DNA of 41,879 nucleotides. Source: Lachnospiraceae bacterium NE2001. Its GTDB lineage: Bacteria > Bacillota > Clostridia > Lachnospirales > Lachnospiraceae. Under the pieces are notes generated by a model. It did not search any database, was not told where the DNA came from, and was given only the letters and a program-made list of their open reading frames with translations. The stretch is from assembly GCA_900110635.1 (NCBI GenBank), contig FOEK01000025.1, positions 1 to 41,879 of the forward strand, given 5' to 3'. Below are positions 23,670 through 32,859 of this stretch, piece by piece. A program made the translations under genes and the position numbers. The first letter of the stretch is position 1. Every line of letters begins with the position of its first letter.

Positions 23670-25622
23670 TTATGCGGTCAGGCCGGTGTAGAGCTGATAG
23701 TACTTGCCCTTCTGTTCCAGAAGCTCATCATGTGTTCCGCTCTCGATGACACGGCCCTGCTCAAGGACCATAATACAGTCGCTATTTTTAACCGTCGAAA
23801 GTCGGTGAGCAATTACGAAGGTGGTACGATTTGCCATCAGCTTATCCATACCCTCCTGTACCTCACGCTCAGTACGTGTATCGATGGAGGAAGTTGCTTC
23901 ATCAAGGATAAGTGCCGGAGGATCTGCAACTGCTGCACGGGCAATCGCAAGAAGCTGGCGCTGTCCCTGACTCAGGTTTCCGCCATCACCTGTCAGCAAT
24001 GTGTTGTAGCCATCAGGCAGCTGTCGGATGAAATGATCCGCATTAGCAAGCTTCGCTGCCGCAATACACTCTTCGTCTGTCGCATCCAGTCGGCCATAGC
24101 GGATATTCTCCATAACTGTTGCTGTAAAAAGGTGAGTATCCTGAAGCACGAGTCCCAAAGACCGTCTCAGATCACCCTTCTTTATCTTATTTACATTTAT
24201 ATTGTCAAAACGTATCTTACCGTCCTGTATATCGTAGAAACGATTGATGAGGTTCGTAATGGTGGTCTTTCCCGCACCAGTGGAGCCGACAAATGCTATC
24301 TTCTGACCTGGCTTTGCATCCAGGGAGACATTGTGAAGTACCATCTTCTCTGGGACATAACCAAAGTCCACATCATCCATAAAAATTGCACCTTCAAGTC
24401 TCTGATAGGTAATAGAGCCATCCGCCTGGTGCTGGTGCTTCCAAGCCCATATACCAGTTCTTTCTGTTGTCTCTGTAAGATTACCATTTGAATCTTCTTT
24501 TGCATTTACAAGAGTTACATAGCCATCATCAGCCTCAGGCTTCTCATCCAGGAGCTTAAATACTCTGTCCGCACCCGCCAGAGCCATAATGATTGAGTTG
24601 AACTGCATTGAAACCTGATTGATAGGCATATTGAAGCTCTTATTAAATGTAAGAAATGATACCAATCCACCAACTGTAAGGGGAGCAATACCATCAAATG
24701 CCGCACCCTTTACACCAAACTGTGTAAGAATCAACAGTGCTCCAACTACGGTACAAAGAACATAGCTGAGATTTCCAATCTGAGCCACAGAAGGCATCAG
24801 GATATTTGCATACTTGTTTGCGTTATAAGCACTATCGAAGAGTTCCTCATTCAGCTTATTAAAGTTGTCAATACTCTCCTTCTCATGACAGAACACCTTA
24901 ACAACCTTCTGGCCAGTTATCATTTCTTCAATATAGCCATTCTCACGTCCCAGATTCTTCTGCTGCTTAACAAAGAACTCGCCACTCTTTTTTGAAAGAC
25001 CCATGGTCACTCTCAGCATAAGGCCAACCATGAGAAATGAAAGAATGGTAAGAGGCACATTTCGAATGATCATACACGCGATAACACCGATAACAGTGCA
25101 GCCGCTCTGAATCAAGGAAGGCAAACTCTGACTCACAACCTGTCGAAGAGTATCTACGTCGTTGGTGTAAACCGACATGATATCACCATGAGTATTGGTA
25201 TCAAAATATCTGATTGGAAGGGACTGCATATGCTCGAACAGGCTGTCACGGATTCGGCGCAAGGTTCCCTGCGATACATTTACCATAATCCTATTGTATG
25301 AATATGTGGAAACTACACCGATTGCGTAAAAGCCTGCGGTCTTTAAGATTGCACCTAGCAGCGGCGCAAAGTCCGCATTTCCCCCAGCTTCCACAGTTTC
25401 GATCATAGGTTTTAGATATTCATCGATCAGAGTCTTCATAAACATAGTTCCCTGCAGATTAGCAAGAACACTGATCAAAATGAGTACGAAAACTATGATC
25501 AGTTGAAGACCATAATAGTTAAATACATATCCCATGAGACGCTTCATTATCTCGCCAGGGTTTTCAACCGTTGGCTTCATGCCTCTTGGGGTTCGTCCTT
25601 TCGGACCTCTTGGAGCTGCCAT
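23670..25622 (-). CDS. ABC exporter, canonical-site subunit of a heterodimer
   Basis: 650 residues: about six membrane helices (residues 30-345), then a nucleotide-binding domain. Walker A GSTGAGKTT, signature LSQGQRQ (Gln in place of the first Gly of LSGGQ) and Walker B ALILDEATSSID with the catalytic Glu. The partner at 25829 has the opposite pattern, as in TM287/288 or BmrCD-type exporters with one active ATP site. Between membrane and ATPase parts is an insert (about 375-405, ending in WAWKHQHQADGS). ATG at 25622 follows AAAGGAG. The substrate (drug, lipid or peptide) cannot be told. It is preceded by an unusual 206-base hairpin-rich gap and followed by a terminator. Confidence 0.92.
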   Translation of the reverse strand: MAAPRGPKGRTPRGMKPTVENPGEIMKRLMGYVFNYYGLQLIIVFVLILISVLANLQGTMFMKTLIDEYLKPMIETVEAGGNADFAPLLGAILKTAGFYAIGVVSTYSYNRIMVNVSQGTLRRIRDSLFEHMQSLPIRYFDTNTHGDIMSVYTNDVDTLRQVVSQSLPSLIQSGCTVIGVIACMIIRNVPLTILSFLMVGLMLRVTMGLSKKSGEFFVKQQKNLGRENGYIEEMITGQKVVKVFCHEKESIDNFNKLNEELFDSAYNANKYANILMPSVAQIGNLSYVLCTVVGALLILTQFGVKGAAFDGIAPLTVGGLVSFLTFNKSFNMPINQVSMQFNSIIMALAGADRVFKLLDEKPEADDGYVTLVNAKEDSNGNLTETTERTGIWAWKHQHQADGSITYQRLEGAIFMDDVDFGYVPEKMVLHNVSLDAKPGQKIAFVGSTGAGKTTITNLINRFYDIQDGKIRFDNINVNKIKKGDLRRSLGLVLQDTHLFTATVMENIRYGRLDATDEECIAAAKLANADHFIRQLPDGYNTLLTGDGGNLSQGQRQLLAIARAAVADPPALILDEATSSIDTRTEREVQEGMDKLMANRTTFVIAHRLSTVKNSDCIMVLEQGRVIESGTHDELLEQKGKYYQLYTGLTA

Positions 25623-25640
25623 ATTTATTCTCCTTTATTA

Positions 25641-25813
25641 TTCACTAGTTGCAGGACCTTCGATGTCACTCGGAACGTCCGCATCTTCGATGCTCTATTG
25701 TCTGCTTCGCAGACACCTTCCTCGTGTCATCCAAGGTCGCCTGTTCCAGGCACCTCAGAGATAATACATCCTCTTACCTCACAAGTGAGGACGAGGCTTT
25801 ATTATCTCTGAGG
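25641..25813 (-). repeat. Hairpin-rich intergenic element between the two ABC genes
   Basis: On the minus strand, from 25813 downwards: an outer stem (CCTCAGAGATAATA with its complement, 25753-25766 and 25800-25813) enclosing nested CCTC/GAGG and CCTCAC/GTGAGG stems, then GCCTG-GAA-CAGGC, GTCTGC-GAA-GCAGAC and GCATC-GAA-GATGC, three small hairpins with the same GAA loop. The pattern is too regular for random spacer and no coding frame is convincing. It may be a mobile palindromic element or a regulatory/processing region that sets the ratio of the two subunits. Confidence 0.6.
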
Positions 25814-25828
25814 TCTGCAACCTCAACA

Positions 25829-27637
25829 CTATTCTTTGTCAAAGTCACCAGAGCCACCCTGCTGTGACTCATATACATCGCGGTATATCTCATTTGTGGC
25901 CATTAACTCTTCGTGGCTACCGAAACCATCAACCCGGCCAGCATCCATAACAATTATCTTGTCAGCATCCATAACACTGGAAATACGCTGAGCAATTATA
26001 AGCTTCGTAGTTTCTGGAATAAACTTCTTAAATGACTCACGGATACGTGCGTCTGTGGCTGTATCCACCGCACTGGTAGAATCATCCAGGATAAGTATCT
26101 TAGGTTTCTTAAGAAGCGCACGTGCTATACATAGACGCTGCTTCTGACCTCCAGATACATTTGATCCGCCCTGCTCTATCTTGGTATCATAACCATCCGG
26201 GAAGCCTTCTATAAAATCATCTGCACAGGCAAGCCTTGCTGCCTCCTGACATTCCTCGTCAGTCGCCTCCTTGTTACCCCAGCGCAGGTTCTCGTAAATG
26301 GTACCGGAGAAGAGGACATTTTTCTGCAGAACCACTGCAACGTTATTACGAAGCACCTCCATATCGTAGTCTCGAACATCCACACCTCCAACTAAGACAG
26401 TTCCATCCGATACGTCATACAGTCGGCTGATCAGGTTGACCAGACTGGTTTTGGAGCTACCCGTTCCACCGATTATACCGATGGTCTGGCCAGAATCTAT
26501 GTGAAGATTTATATCGTCCAGAACCGGTGCCTCAGAGTTTTCATCATATCTAAATGTAACACCCTTAAAATCTATGCTTCCGTCCTTAACCTCAAGCACA
26601 GGATTCTCAGGATTCTTAAGTGTACTCTCCTCATCAAGAACCTCAGCCACACGCTCTGCACTGGCAGCTGACATAGTGATCATAACAATAACCATGGTGA
26701 GCATCATCAGACTCATCAGAATCTGCATACAATAAGCAAGCAGTGTTGAGAGATTACCAGTTGTAAGCGCCCCCTCTGTTCCATAGCCACTTATGATAAG
26801 CTTTGCGCCAACCCAGCTGACCATCAGAATACAGAAGTAAATCGTTGACTGCATAAGTGGCATGGTAAATGCCATAATACATTCTGCCTTCTTGAAAAGC
26901 TGGTAGATCATACCGCTGGCCTTCTTGAAACGCTTTGTCTCATAGTCCTCGCGAACAAAGCCCTTTACAACCCTGATAGCTGTAACATTTTCCTGAACAC
27001 TTTCGTTCATTTCATCATACTTAGGAAAGGCCTGTGAGAAATACTTGGTAACGTGCTTTACCAAGGTTCCGCCTACTACAGAAAGAAAGATAACCGCACC
27101 AAGATAAACCAGCGCAACCTTTGGACTAATGGTAAATGCAGCAACCATTGCAACAATCAGATTGATAGGTGCTCTGGTCATCATTCTGAGCACCATCTGA
27201 TAAGCATTCTGGATATTAGTGACATCCGTGGTAAGTCTCGTAACAAGACTGGCGGATGAGAATCTGTCTATATTTGCAAATGAAAAATCCTGGATGTGCG
27301 CGTACATATCGCGACGAAGATTCTTGGCAAGGCCAGCGGATGCAAGAGCACCGTACTTACCGCCCATAACTCCAGCGAAGAGCGAGCCGATTGCAAGAAG
27401 TATCATAATGCCGCCGTACAGCAGGATGTGCCCCATATCAATGGAGCCCTCGGAAACAGCGGTCTCAACTGCCTCGGCGGCAGCTTCAGCATTTCCATCT
27501 GATAAATCTATGATCTTACCCATAACAATAGGAATAAGAGTCTCGAAGATTACCTCAAGAATCATGAAAAAAGGAGTTAGAAATGATGCAGCCTTAAACT
27601 CCTGAACTTCTTTTAGTATAGTTTTTATCGTTTTCAA
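25829..27637 (-). CDS. ABC exporter, degenerate-site subunit of a heterodimer
   Basis: 602 residues with about six membrane helices (15-315) and a nucleotide-binding domain. Walker A GGTGSSKTS, a normal signature VSGGQKQR, and Walker B ILILDDSTSAVD with Asp instead of the catalytic Glu. Its own ATP site is therefore weak while its signature serves the partner, the standard asymmetric exporter arrangement. The start is a TTG at 27635-27637, 7 bases after AGAGGG; no in-frame ATG is near. It is the first gene of the exporter operon, and its promoter overlaps that of the divergent oxidoreductase gene. Confidence 0.92.
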   Translation of the reverse strand: MKTIKTILKEVQEFKAASFLTPFFMILEVIFETLIPIVMGKIIDLSDGNAEAAAEAVETAVSEGSIDMGHILLYGGIMILLAIGSLFAGVMGGKYGALASAGLAKNLRRDMYAHIQDFSFANIDRFSSASLVTRLTTDVTNIQNAYQMVLRMMTRAPINLIVAMVAAFTISPKVALVYLGAVIFLSVVGGTLVKHVTKYFSQAFPKYDEMNESVQENVTAIRVVKGFVREDYETKRFKKASGMIYQLFKKAECIMAFTMPLMQSTIYFCILMVSWVGAKLIISGYGTEGALTTGNLSTLLAYCMQILMSLMMLTMVIVMITMSAASAERVAEVLDEESTLKNPENPVLEVKDGSIDFKGVTFRYDENSEAPVLDDINLHIDSGQTIGIIGGTGSSKTSLVNLISRLYDVSDGTVLVGGVDVRDYDMEVLRNNVAVVLQKNVLFSGTIYENLRWGNKEATDEECQEAARLACADDFIEGFPDGYDTKIEQGGSNVSGGQKQRLCIARALLKKPKILILDDSTSAVDTATDARIRESFKKFIPETTKLIIAQRISSVMDADKIIVMDAGRVDGFGSHEELMATNEIYRDVYESQQGGSGDFDKE

Positions 27638-27676
27638 TTTTTTTCCCTCTTTATTGTTACTAAGTGAACAGGATAT

Positions 27677-27727
27677 ATTTTAACACGTGTTTGCTTCCTT
27701 TACAATCTAAGGGTTTTATTCTATAAT
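27677..27727. promoter_or_regulatory. Overlapping divergent promoters
   Basis: Plus strand: TTTACA (27699-27704), 17 bases, TATAAT (27722-27727), for the oxidoreductase. Minus strand: TTGTAA (27700-27705), 17 bases, TAAAAT (27677-27682), for the ABC exporter. The two -35 boxes occupy the same bases, so the promoters should compete. The palindrome AACACGTGTT (27682-27691) lies in the exporter promoter spacer and is a candidate operator. Confidence 0.7.
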
Positions 27728-27731
27728 TAAA

Positions 27732-27766
27732 GGGCTTGTGCAAATGAGATAAAAACCTCATAGCCC
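27732..27766 (+). promoter_or_regulatory. 5'-end stem-loop of the oxidoreductase mRNA
   Basis: GGGCT (27732-27736) pairs with AGCCC (27762-27766) and ATGAG (27744-27748) with CTCAT (27757-27761). The predicted transcription start is near 27734, so the stem-loop would cap the message. The AAAGGAG ribosome site lies downstream and stays free. Confidence 0.45.
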
Positions 27767-27794
27767 GGCAACACATTTTAAAGGAGATATAAAA

Positions 27795-28835
27795 ATGATC
27801 GAATATAATATAGGAATTATGGGTGCTGGCTATATTGCTGGTGTCATTGCAAAGGTACTGAAGGATATGAATGGCTTCTGTCCTTACGCTATCGCATCCC
27901 GCGATGAGGAAAAAGCAAAGAAGTTTGCTGAAGAATATGAGATAGAAAAAGCCTATGGTTCATACGAAGCTATGCTGGAGGATCCTGAAGTAGAACTGGT
28001 TTACATCGCTACAGTTAACTCCAACCACGTTGAGCTTGCAAAGAAATGTATCGACGCCGGAAAGCCTGTCTTCGTTGAGAAGCCTATCTCCTACAACGCT
28101 AAGACCGCAGCAGAGCTTTTAAAGTACGCAACAGAGAAGGGGGTCTTCTGTGGCGAGGCTATGTGGCTAAGATACAATCCACTGATGAACCTTGTAGTTG
28201 ATAATCTGAGAAAGAACATCATCGGTGATGTCAGAAGCATCACAGCAAACATCGGCTACAACCTGGGCGGCAGAGAGAGACTGCTTAAGCCAGAGCTTGC
28301 CGGCGGCGCACTCCTGGATATCGGTGTATATCCTATCACTGCAGTATTTATGCTAATGGGAGGAGGCCCTGTAAATGTTGTGGCTGAGCCTATCATTACA
28401 ACAACAGGTGTTGATGCTTACTCTTCTATTTACATGAGATATCCTCAGGGACGTTCCGCATATATCACAGTATCAATGACCACAAGTCTTGACAAGAGAT
28501 GCATAATCTACGGAACCCACGGAAGGATTGAGATTGACAACGTTAATAATCCAACGCTGGTAACCGTATATGGTTCAGATGGCAAGTCAAGAGGTGAAAT
28601 GAAACCGGCAGACGATGCCAAGACTGGATATGAATACGAATTCAAGGCAGCCAGAAAGGCAGCCATTGCTGGAAATCAGGAAACCGAAGAGCTGTCCATC
28701 AAGGATACAATTGAAATCTACAGATTCATCGATGCAATCCGCTACACCTGGAACCTGCCATTCCCGCTTCCAGAAGAGCCAGAAAAGAAACCAATGACAG
28801 TTGAAAACCTAAACCCAAATACAAAGAATGCCTAA
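27795..28835 (+). CDS. Gfo/Idh/MocA-family oxidoreductase
   Basis: 346 residues. The N-terminal Rossmann fold has GIMGAGYIAGVIAKVL, and VFVEKPISYN carries the family EKP motif with the catalytic Lys. The C-terminal part (about 125-330) is the usual beta-sheet substrate and dimer domain with LLDIGVYPI (the conserved DxGxYP-type motif). Members oxidise or reduce sugars, inositols or related compounds with NAD(P). The substrate cannot be assigned. Strong promoter TTTACA-N17-TATAAT, ATG at 27795 behind AAAGGAG. Divergent from the ABC exporter and ended by a terminator shared with aroD. It is one of only three plus-strand genes in the window. Confidence 0.92.
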   Translation: MIEYNIGIMGAGYIAGVIAKVLKDMNGFCPYAIASRDEEKAKKFAEEYEIEKAYGSYEAMLEDPEVELVYIATVNSNHVELAKKCIDAGKPVFVEKPISYNAKTAAELLKYATEKGVFCGEAMWLRYNPLMNLVVDNLRKNIIGDVRSITANIGYNLGGRERLLKPELAGGALLDIGVYPITAVFMLMGGGPVNVVAEPIITTTGVDAYSSIYMRYPQGRSAYITVSMTTSLDKRCIIYGTHGRIEIDNVNNPTLVTVYGSDGKSRGEMKPADDAKTGYEYEFKAARKAAIAGNQETEELSIKDTIEIYRFIDAIRYTWNLPFPLPEEPEKKPMTVENLNPNTKNA

Positions 28836-28836
28836 T

Positions 28837-28873
28837 AAAAAATCACCAAGTGGATTCCACTTGGTGATTTTTT
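28837..28873. terminator. Bidirectional terminator between the oxidoreductase and aroD
   Basis: A perfect stem of up to 18 bp (A6 TCACCAAGTGGA and its complement) around one central base, with T-runs in both directions. It begins directly after the oxidoreductase stop and overlaps the aroD stop codon, so both convergent genes use it. Confidence 0.92.
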
Positions 28874-29681
28874 ATTGCTTAGCCATAATGGCAATAAGAT
28901 CTTTTGCTTCTATCTGACCTGGCGCACTACATGCCCCAGCAATAGTGGCAAATGTAAGCGCTGCGCCCGACTCCTTACCGTGGGTACGGGATGGTATTCC
29001 GTGAGGTCCCATAGCTATCAGTGCCACAGGCTTTGTTCGTTCTATAACCATGCGCTGATTCATTTCAATAATACGTCTGGTATCAAACTGATTCTTTGGC
29101 ATCATTGCCATCTTCAGTATATCTCCACCAAGAATATCCATCTGACGAAGCTTCTCTTCTATCTCAACATCATGAGGCGTATCCTCAAAGTCATGATAGG
29201 AAAGAACCACCTTAACACCGCCTTCATGAAGTCTGGTAGTTGCCCTGGCTATGTTATAATTGCCCACAACTGCCTCAACATCCACCATATCCACCATCCT
29301 GGAAGAAACAACATTCCTCATAATATCTTCCATTCCCATATGGACGCGGTCATTTCTTATCTCGCCCCCCTGCTCCTCACTTCTAAAAGTGAACAGGATC
29401 AAGCGATCCCTAAATGTCTCTCTTAAATGTCTTAGAATATTGAAAACATTTGTTGATTCAGCAATATTTCCATAGTAATCTGCACGCCACTCAATAACAG
29501 CGATCTTAAGATCAGGTCGATCTTCATAAAGAGCATCGAGTCTGTCAATTTCCATTCGGATGACCTTGGACATAGCAAATATCTCCTCGCCTGTGCGTCC
29601 CATAAGAGGAATGCAGATACGTGGAGTTCCGTCACCGAATGTGAAATCTTTAATTGTAAGTGTTTTCGATTCCAGACTCAT
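28872..29681 (-). CDS. aroD: Type I 3-dehydroquinate dehydratase
   Basis: 269 residues. It dehydrates 3-dehydroquinate to 3-dehydroshikimate, the third step of the shikimate pathway. Key motifs of the class I (Schiff base) enzyme are present: VIEWRADYY, VVLSYHDFEDTP with the catalytic His, GDILKMAMMP with the Schiff-base Lys, and SRTHGKESGAALTF near the end. I take ATG at 29681, 6 bases after AAGGGA, rather than an upstream GTG at 29720. No other aro genes are adjacent. It follows an MraY-like gene in the same direction and shares a terminator with the convergent oxidoreductase. Confidence 0.95.
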   Translation of the reverse strand: MSLESKTLTIKDFTFGDGTPRICIPLMGRTGEEIFAMSKVIRMEIDRLDALYEDRPDLKIAVIEWRADYYGNIAESTNVFNILRHLRETFRDRLILFTFRSEEQGGEIRNDRVHMGMEDIMRNVVSSRMVDMVDVEAVVGNYNIARATTRLHEGGVKVVLSYHDFEDTPHDVEIEEKLRQMDILGGDILKMAMMPKNQFDTRRIIEMNQRMVIERTKPVALIAMGPHGIPSRTHGKESGAALTFATIAGACSAPGQIEAKDLIAIMAKQ

Positions 29682-29741
29682 CTTCTTCCCTTTTTTCAAT
29701 TCTAAGATTATAAATGACACCTCATCAGTCAGTATACAACA

Positions 29742-30755
29742 TTATAACCCAAAAAACTTGATTATTAAAGTTGTAATAATAACAAATACAGCTTCAAGCA
29801 CTGCAAAAAGTATTGCAATATTCGGAACCTTCCATCCCATGTTCTTTCTTAGCTGGTCATGGAACGGGAATCTAATGTTCTTGAATAGATTCAGCTTAGA
29901 CTTCGTAACTCTGAGAAGCGCCAGCTTCAGAAGACCAAGACCACCATCGAATATAAAAACAAGAGACATCAGCAGGAAGCTGAAAGGATGCCTGGACATC
30001 ATAGCCAGGATTGCCATCCAGAAGCCTATAGTTCTCGATCCCGCATCACCCATCAGCACCTTGCTTGGGAACCAGTTATATGCAAGATATGCAACCAGAA
30101 CAAATGTAAACACAAGTCCTGCCGCCGAAAAGTAAGTTCTTCTGAATATATAGGCATAGCCTACAAACTCGATAGCTGATACACTGCCGCAGAGGCCATC
30201 CACACCATCAGAACAATTCGTTACATTTATGGATGCCCATATAAGTGCAGTGGCAAGTATTACATAGGCTACAACCGGAATATGATATACATTTCCAAAG
30301 AATACCACATCTGTTGAATTAAAGAGGACAAATGTCACCGCTGCTGTCACAGCCATAACCAGGTCCAGTATACCCTTGATGAGCTCGCCCCATGGAGCCT
30401 TTGCAGCATCATCCAGGTAACCAGTCATCATCATAAGGAAGGAAAGGCATAAGAAAAATGCAAATCCGCCTGACTCTTTATGTCCCTCCATAGTAAAGCT
30501 TACTGGAAATAATAGAAACAGCACCAGAAGCCAGACAAGCACCATTACTATTCCGACGCCAGTAACCTTACCGCTAGAACCTTTATTTACCTCAACTCTG
30601 TTACCATCTTTATCTATAACAAACTTTCCGCCATCCCTTGGCAGGAATCCGAAAGGCTTTGCCAACAGGATAAATGTAAGTATAAAGGCAGCCACTGCTG
30701 CCAGCACTACTATTTTATTCTCACCTAGCTTATCACTAAGTATACTATATAACAT
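29742..30755 (-). CDS. MraY-like phospho-N-acetylmuramoyl-pentapeptide transferase family protein
   Basis: 337 residues, about nine to ten membrane helices. It shows the polyprenyl-phosphate transferase motifs MTGYLDDAAK (DD at 115-116), NVTNCSDGVDGLCG and VLMGDAGSRTIGF. In place of the MraY signature HHHxE it has FPFHDQLRKNMGW, so only one His is kept. MraY makes lipid I from UDP-MurNAc-pentapeptide; this may be the lineage's MraY or a paralogue for another glycopolymer. The long frame starts at 30827 and overlaps the butyrate kinase gene without a ribosome site; I prefer ATG 30755 behind AAAGAG. It is not in a division/wall cluster but downstream of ptb-buk. Confidence 0.85.
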   Translation of the reverse strand: MLYSILSDKLGENKIVVLAAVAAFILTFILLAKPFGFLPRDGGKFVIDKDGNRVEVNKGSSGKVTGVGIVMVLVWLLVLFLLFPVSFTMEGHKESGGFAFFLCLSFLMMMTGYLDDAAKAPWGELIKGILDLVMAVTAAVTFVLFNSTDVVFFGNVYHIPVVAYVILATALIWASINVTNCSDGVDGLCGSVSAIEFVGYAYIFRRTYFSAAGLVFTFVLVAYLAYNWFPSKVLMGDAGSRTIGFWMAILAMMSRHPFSFLLMSLVFIFDGGLGLLKLALLRVTKSKLNLFKNIRFPFHDQLRKNMGWKVPNIAILFAVLEAVFVIITTLIIKFFGL

Positions 30756-30798
30756 AAATAAACTCTTTCTAATTATTTTTGATATTATCGCGAAGGCA

Positions 30799-31860
30799 TT
30801 AATACTCGCGTGCTTCCTCTTCGCCATTCATAACACGAAGTGCACCCTGAGCAAGTGCAAGAAGTTCATCCTCACCAGGATAGATAGTTACAGGAGCGAT
30901 GAATCCAACTCTTTCCTTGATGTCAGCTGTAACCTGCTCGCCATAGGCGATACCACCTGTAAGAATTATCTGATCAACCTTACCCTTAAGTACTGTTGAC
31001 ATAGCGCCGATATCCTTACTTACCTGATAGATAAATGCATCGAAAACAAGCTTCACATCTGGATCTGTAAGGCTTCTCTTGTAAACTTCCTGAGCGTTGT
31101 TTGTACCAACAAGAGCATTGTAGCCACCATTTCCGATAAGCTTCTTCTTGATCTCATCCTTTGTATATTTTCCTGAGAAGCACATCTCAACAAGAGCAGC
31201 AGGTGCAACACCACCAGCTCTCTCAGGAGAAAATGCACCTTCACCTGAAAGCGCGTTGAAGACATCAACGATTCTTCCACCAGTATGAGCACCAACTGAT
31301 ACTCCACCACCCATGTGAACAACGATAAGATTAAGGTCCTCGTAAGCCTTACCAACTTCCTTAGCATATCTCTTAGCTACAGCCTTCTGATTGAGAGCAT
31401 GGAAGATAGAAACTCTAGGAAGCTCTGGAACACCAGAGATTCTCGCTACTGGCTCCAGCTCGTCAACAACAACTGGGTCAACGATGTAAGAAGGAACACC
31501 AACCTGATCAGCAAGAGCCTTTGCAAGGATACCACCAAGATTTGATGCATGCTCACCGCCAACACCAATCTTAAGATCCTCAATAAGCTTATCTGTTACT
31601 GCATATGTTCCACTTGGGATTGGCTTAAGGAGTCCACCACGTCCAACGATAACGTTGAAGCTTGCAAGGTCCTCGCCCTTTTCCTGTAAGAAGTTTAGTA
31701 TCATTTCCTTACGGAAATCAACCTGATCTACTATCTTTTCGAACTGAGCAATCTCCTCAGTTGTATGTCTCAGAGTCTCCTCTGAAATAAGTGTTTCATC
31801 TTCAAAGATTCCAAGCTTAGTTGATGTTGAGCCCGGGTTTATAATTAATGACTTTATCAT
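30799..31860 (-). CDS. buk: Butyrate kinase
   Basis: 353 residues of the acetate/butyrate kinase (ASKHA) family. [13 protein letters not shown] is the N-terminal phosphate motif; [15 protein letters not shown] and ILTGGIAYG are the other nucleotide-binding motifs. The length is that of butyrate kinase, shorter than acetate kinase. It converts butyryl phosphate and ADP to butyrate and ATP, the last step of the kinase route to butyrate. ATG at 31860 follows AGGAGG. It starts 19 bases after ptb, the enzyme before it in the pathway, so the two form a functional pair. Branched-chain acyl substrates are possible too. Confidence 0.95.
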   Translation of the reverse strand: MIKSLIINPGSTSTKLGIFEDETLISEETLRHTTEEIAQFEKIVDQVDFRKEMILNFLQEKGEDLASFNVIVGRGGLLKPIPSGTYAVTDKLIEDLKIGVGGEHASNLGGILAKALADQVGVPSYIVDPVVVDELEPVARISGVPELPRVSIFHALNQKAVAKRYAKEVGKAYEDLNLIVVHMGGGVSVGAHTGGRIVDVFNALSGEGAFSPERAGGVAPAALVEMCFSGKYTKDEIKKKLIGNGGYNALVGTNNAQEVYKRSLTDPDVKLVFDAFIYQVSKDIGAMSTVLKGKVDQIILTGGIAYGEQVTADIKERVGFIAPVTIYPGEDELLALAQGALRVMNGEEEAREY

Positions 31861-31879
31861 AATTCCTCCTATATAAGGC

Positions 31880-32800
31880 TTATTTATTCTTCTTCAGCGA
31901 GTCAGCAACAAGTGCACCAAGAGCAAGAGAATTAACCTTAACCTCAAAGCTGTCAGAACGGGATGTCAGGATAACTGGCGCAGCTGTACCTGTAATAAGA
32001 TTACCATTTTTACCTTTAACAAAATGTACCAGACACTTGTAAAGAATATTACCAGCTTGAATATCCGGGCACAGAAGCACGTCCGCATCACCAACGATCT
32101 TACGCCCTGTTGCGCCCTTATGCTGTGCAGCCTCTGGGCAGGTTGCAAGATCCAACGAAAGAGGTCCATCTACGATACATCCAGTAATCTCGCCTCTCTC
32201 ATTCATCTGGCGAAGCTCATCTGCCTCAACAGTTTCGGGCATCTTAGGGTTAACAACCTCAACTGCAGCAAGTGGAGCCACCTTCGGATTATCAATTCCG
32301 CAGGCATTACAGATTTCAACAGTATTCTTAATGATGTTTGCCTTATCCTCAAGACTTGGATAAGGAACAAATGCCACATCAGTCACGAAAAGAAGATGAT
32401 CAACACCTTCTATCTCATGTACACATACATGGCTAAGAGGTCTACCTGAACGAAGTCCAACCTCCTTATCAAGCACTGAACGAAGGAAATCCTTTGTATC
32501 AATAAGACCCTTCATATACATATCAGCCTTGCCATCGTGAACAAGCTTTACAGCCTCGCGAGCTGCCTCGATCTTATCCTTTACATCTACAACTTCATAA
32601 TCATCAAGGTTCATTCCAATCTCATTAGCGATAGGCTTGATAAGATCAACGTCACCTACAAGGATAGAATCTGCGATTCCTCTCTCCTTTGCTGCCTTTA
32701 CGGCAAGAAGTACTTCATCGTCCTGTGCTACTGCAACAGAAACCTTCTTCTTCTCGACCTGGGAAAGTCGATTCAGAAGATCATCAAAACTTTTACTCAT
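31880..32800 (-). CDS. ptb: Phosphate butyryltransferase
   Basis: 306 residues of the phosphate acyltransferase family. It turns butyryl-CoA and phosphate into butyryl phosphate and CoA. Typical stretches are [53 protein letters not shown] and [16 protein letters not shown]. The size and the following buk gene distinguish it from phosphotransacetylase. I choose ATG 32800, 8 bases after GAGAGG; a longer frame begins with an unsupported TTG at 32824. A hairpin (32823-32859) lies just upstream of the ribosome site. Together with buk it indicates butyrate formation by substrate-level phosphorylation. Confidence 0.95.
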   Translation of the reverse strand: MSKSFDDLLNRLSQVEKKKVSVAVAQDDEVLLAVKAAKERGIADSILVGDVDLIKPIANEIGMNLDDYEVVDVKDKIEAAREAVKLVHDGKADMYMKGLIDTKDFLRSVLDKEVGLRSGRPLSHVCVHEIEGVDHLLFVTDVAFVPYPSLEDKANIIKNTVEICNACGIDNPKVAPLAAVEVVNPKMPETVEADELRQMNERGEITGCIVDGPLSLDLATCPEAAQHKGATGRKIVGDADVLLCPDIQAGNILYKCLVHFVKGKNGNLITGTAAPVILTSRSDSFEVKVNSLALGALVADSLKKNK

Positions 32801-32822
32801 ATTTTCTTCCTCTCTTTTTCTC

Positions 32823-32859
32823 AAACTTCATTATTATGAATAAAACAACAATGAAGTTT
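32823..32859 (-). other. Hairpin between the small membrane protein gene and ptb
   Basis: AAACTTCATT (32823-32832) pairs perfectly with AATGAAGTTT (32850-32859) around a 17-base loop. It sits between stop and ribosome site of adjacent genes and has no U-run, so it more likely marks an mRNA processing or stability site that raises ptb-buk message relative to upstream genes. Confidence 0.45.

Noticed and set aside
23580-24491. 303-codon plus-strand frame
   Set aside because: It begins inside a terminator hairpin and lies fully antisense to a well-supported ABC ATPase domain.
25503-25867. Plus-strand reading frames across the gap between the ABC genes
   Set aside because: They run into the coding strands of both ABC genes, have no ribosome site, and reflect the hairpin-rich sequence.
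30756-30827. N-terminal extension of the MraY-like protein
   Set aside because: It overlaps the butyrate kinase gene, has no ribosome site, and would add a basic segment not usual for MraY.
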